The notes under the pieces were generated by a model, which was not told the origin of the DNA, made no database searches, and worked only from the letters and a program-made list of their open reading frames with translations. 64,000 nt of DNA from Mesorhizobium_L sp035547755 (GTDB lineage Bacteria; Pseudomonadota; Alphaproteobacteria; Rhizobiales; Rhizobiaceae), in assembly GCA_035547755.1 (NCBI GenBank), contig DASZUG010000061.1:1-64000 (forward strand), written 5' to 3'. Made by a program: the position numbers and the translations under genes. Position 1 is the first letter of the stretch; every line of letters begins with the position of its first letter. Below are positions 62,678 to 64,000 of this stretch, piece after piece.

Positions 62678-62786
62678 TCAGGAGAGGTTTGCCGTCTGGC
62701 AGATTGCCGTCGCCCGCATCGAGACTCGGAATCAGGAGCGGGACACAAATTCCCCACTCCCCGTCCAAACCCTTACGTCGCCTGCC

Positions 62787-63356
62787 TCAAGCCGGCAGTG
62801 CGCCGGTTTTTTTCGCCGTCCATTCCGCGATGTAGTCCATGAGGCCTGGTGACAGGCAGTCATAGGGCTCCAGGCCGGCTTTCGCGAGCTTGTTGCGGAT
62901 GCCCTTCATGCGCGACGGCCTAACGCCGGACTCGATGATAGACGATACGAAGGCCGCGAATCCGGGGGGCGCCCAGCCGCTTTCCTTGAACCGTTCGGGA
63001 TGGACGAAGGAGAGGCCCTTGAACGGATGGTCCCGTTCCACCGGCCCGTACATATGCACGCCGCAGGCGCGGCAGGCATGACGCTGGATCAGCGCCTTCT
63101 TGTCCACCACCTTGAGCTTCGACTTGTTGGCCGTGACCTTGACGTTGTCGGTCGGCACGACGGCGACGAGCGAAAACAAGGCACCCGCCGGCTTCCAGCA
63201 TTTTGTGCAGCCGCAGGCATGGTTGTGCAGGACCTGGCCCTTGATCTCGACCGTCACCGGATTGTTGACGCAGTCGCATACAAGCGTGCCGCCGGCGAAC
63301 TTCGCGCTCTTCCTGGGCAGCCCCTTGTCGATGTTCGGATGCAATGTTTCAGCCAT
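62787..63356 (-). CDS. gfa: S-(hydroxymethyl)glutathione synthase Gfa
   Basis: A 189-residue zinc protein that condenses formaldehyde with glutathione. The cysteines C27, C29, C48, C50, C53, C94 and C97 match the GFA zinc sites, and the length fits true Gfa. It follows the glutathione-dependent dehydrogenase gene by 57 bases on the same strand, the classical formaldehyde-detoxification order. Formaldehyde could come from the demethylation enzymes encoded at 37820-42038. Confidence 0.95.
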   Translation of the reverse strand: MAETLHPNIDKGLPRKSAKFAGGTLVCDCVNNPVTVEIKGQVLHNHACGCTKCWKPAGALFSLVAVVPTDNVKVTANKSKLKVVDKKALIQRHACRACGVHMYGPVERDHPFKGLSFVHPERFKESGWAPPGFAAFVSSIIESGVRPSRMKGIRNKLAKAGLEPYDCLSPGLMDYIAEWTAKKTGALPA

Positions 63357-63413
63357 GTCCTTCCTCCCTTTGACAATTCAGAAAGCCGGGGCGTCCGCCC
63401 GCTACCGGACCCC

Positions 63414-64000
63414 TCAATAAACCACGACGCTTCGGATCGACTTGCCTTCATGCATGAGGTCGAAGCCCTTGTTGATCTCGTCGAGCGTCAGCGTGTGGGT
63501 GATCATCGGGTCGATCTCGATCTTGCCCGCCATGTACCAGTCGACGATCTTCGGCACGTCGGTGCGTCCCCGCGCCCCGCCGAACGCCGTGCCCTTCCAG
63601 ACACGGCCGGTGACGAGTTGGAACGGGCGCGTCGCAATCTCCTGCCCCGCGCCGGCGACGCCGATGATGATCGACTGGCCCCAGCCGCGATGACAGGCCT
63701 CCAGCGCCTGGCGCATGACCGTCGTGTTGCCGGTGCAGTCGAAAGTGTAGTCGGCGCCGCCGATCTGGTCGGCGCCGCGCTTGGTTAGGTTGACGAGATG
63801 GGGCACGACATCGCCGACCTCCTTCGGATTGGCGAAATGCGTCATGCCGAAGCGCTCGCCCCATTCCTTCTTGTCGTTGTTGACATCGACGCCGATGATC
63901 ATGTCGGCGCCGGCGAGCCTCAGCCCCTGGATGACGTTCAAGCCGATGCCGCCGAGCCCGAAGACCACCGCCGTCGCGCCGGCCTCGACATTCGCGGTGT
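63414..64000 (-). CDS. S-(hydroxymethyl)glutathione dehydrogenase/class III alcohol dehydrogenase (5' end beyond window)
   Basis: The C-terminal 195 or so residues of the zinc-dependent dehydrogenase that oxidises S-(hydroxymethyl)glutathione with NAD. The Rossmann motif VFGLGGIGLNVIQGLRLAGA and the class-III-typical TFDCTGNTTVMRQALEACHRGWG and GRVWKGTAFGGARGRTDVP are seen. The N-terminal catalytic domain lies to the right of position 64000. It precedes gfa on the same strand. Confidence 0.95.
   Translation of the reverse strand, partial: TANVEAGATAVVFGLGGIGLNVIQGLRLAGADMIIGVDVNNDKKEWGERFGMTHFANPKEVGDVVPHLVNLTKRGADQIGGADYTFDCTGNTTVMRQALEACHRGWGQSIIIGVAGAGQEIATRPFQLVTGRVWKGTAFGGARGRTDVPKIVDWYMAGKIEIDPMITHTLTLDEINKGFDLMHEGKSIRSVVVY

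Overview
The window is GC-rich and densely coded, and it reads as chromosomal DNA of a soil or plant-associated alphaproteobacterium of the Hyphomicrobiales (Rhizobiales). The grounds are the gene families (PaaZ-type phenylacetate catabolism, RutR beside a PreTA/hydantoinase pathway, MttB-like and dimethylglycine-dehydrogenase-like genes, a NuoE-type helix-hairpin-helix tail) and several families of short palindromic intergenic repeats typical of rhizobia. Genus cannot be fixed from this sequence alone. No rRNA, tRNA, insertion sequence, phage gene or CRISPR array was seen.

Region 1 (1-9 kb) is a phenylacetate (paa) cluster: paaA, paaB and paaC of the ring-epoxidase (probably continuing left of the window), the repressor paaX, an MFS transporter, paaK (CoA ligase), paaI (thioesterase) and, divergently, paaZ (ring-opening bifunctional enzyme). 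Region 2 (9-14.3 kb) is the protocatechuate/4-hydroxybenzoate branch: pobA with divergent AraC-type pobR, pcaH, pcaG and pcaB. A RelBE-type toxin-antitoxin pair sits between the two dioxygenase subunit genes pcaH and pcaG.

Region 3 (14.9-31.5 kb) is a reductive pyrimidine degradation locus: an NMT1/THI5-type ABC importer, dihydropyrimidinase, N-carbamoyl-beta-alanine amidohydrolase, a beta-alanine:pyruvate-type transaminase, RutR, and PreA/PreT. A RutR-like operator lies upstream of the transaminase and a second upstream of preT. A MazEF-type pair sits between the amidohydrolase and the dihydropyrimidinase. AhpD-like/Rrf2, XRE and SDR genes interrupt this region.

Region 4 (31.6-42 kb) holds two VOC proteins, a sugar-type ABC importer, an isochorismatase-like hydrolase, a VapBC pair with a clear palindromic operator, a dimethylglycine-dehydrogenase-like flavoprotein and a non-pyrrolysine MttB-like methyltransferase. 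Region 5 (42.2-50 kb) is a lytic-transglycosylase-like lipoprotein and a peptide/opine-type ABC importer whose double ATPase carries an unexpected C-terminal helix-hairpin-helix domain. Region 6 (50-58 kb) is the envelope-defence pair of a thioester alpha-2-macroglobulin and PBP1C. Region 7 (58-64 kb) holds a hemolysin-III protein, an Fsr-like efflux protein with a divergent AraC regulator, an orphan Tat-exported binding protein, and the formaldehyde-detoxification genes gfa and S-(hydroxymethyl)glutathione dehydrogenase (cut by the window edge).

The most notable theme is three unrelated toxin-antitoxin modules (RelBE, MazEF, VapBC), each lying between two same-strand catabolic genes with short gaps. 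The second is the fusion of a NuoE-like helix-hairpin-helix domain to an ABC ATPase.
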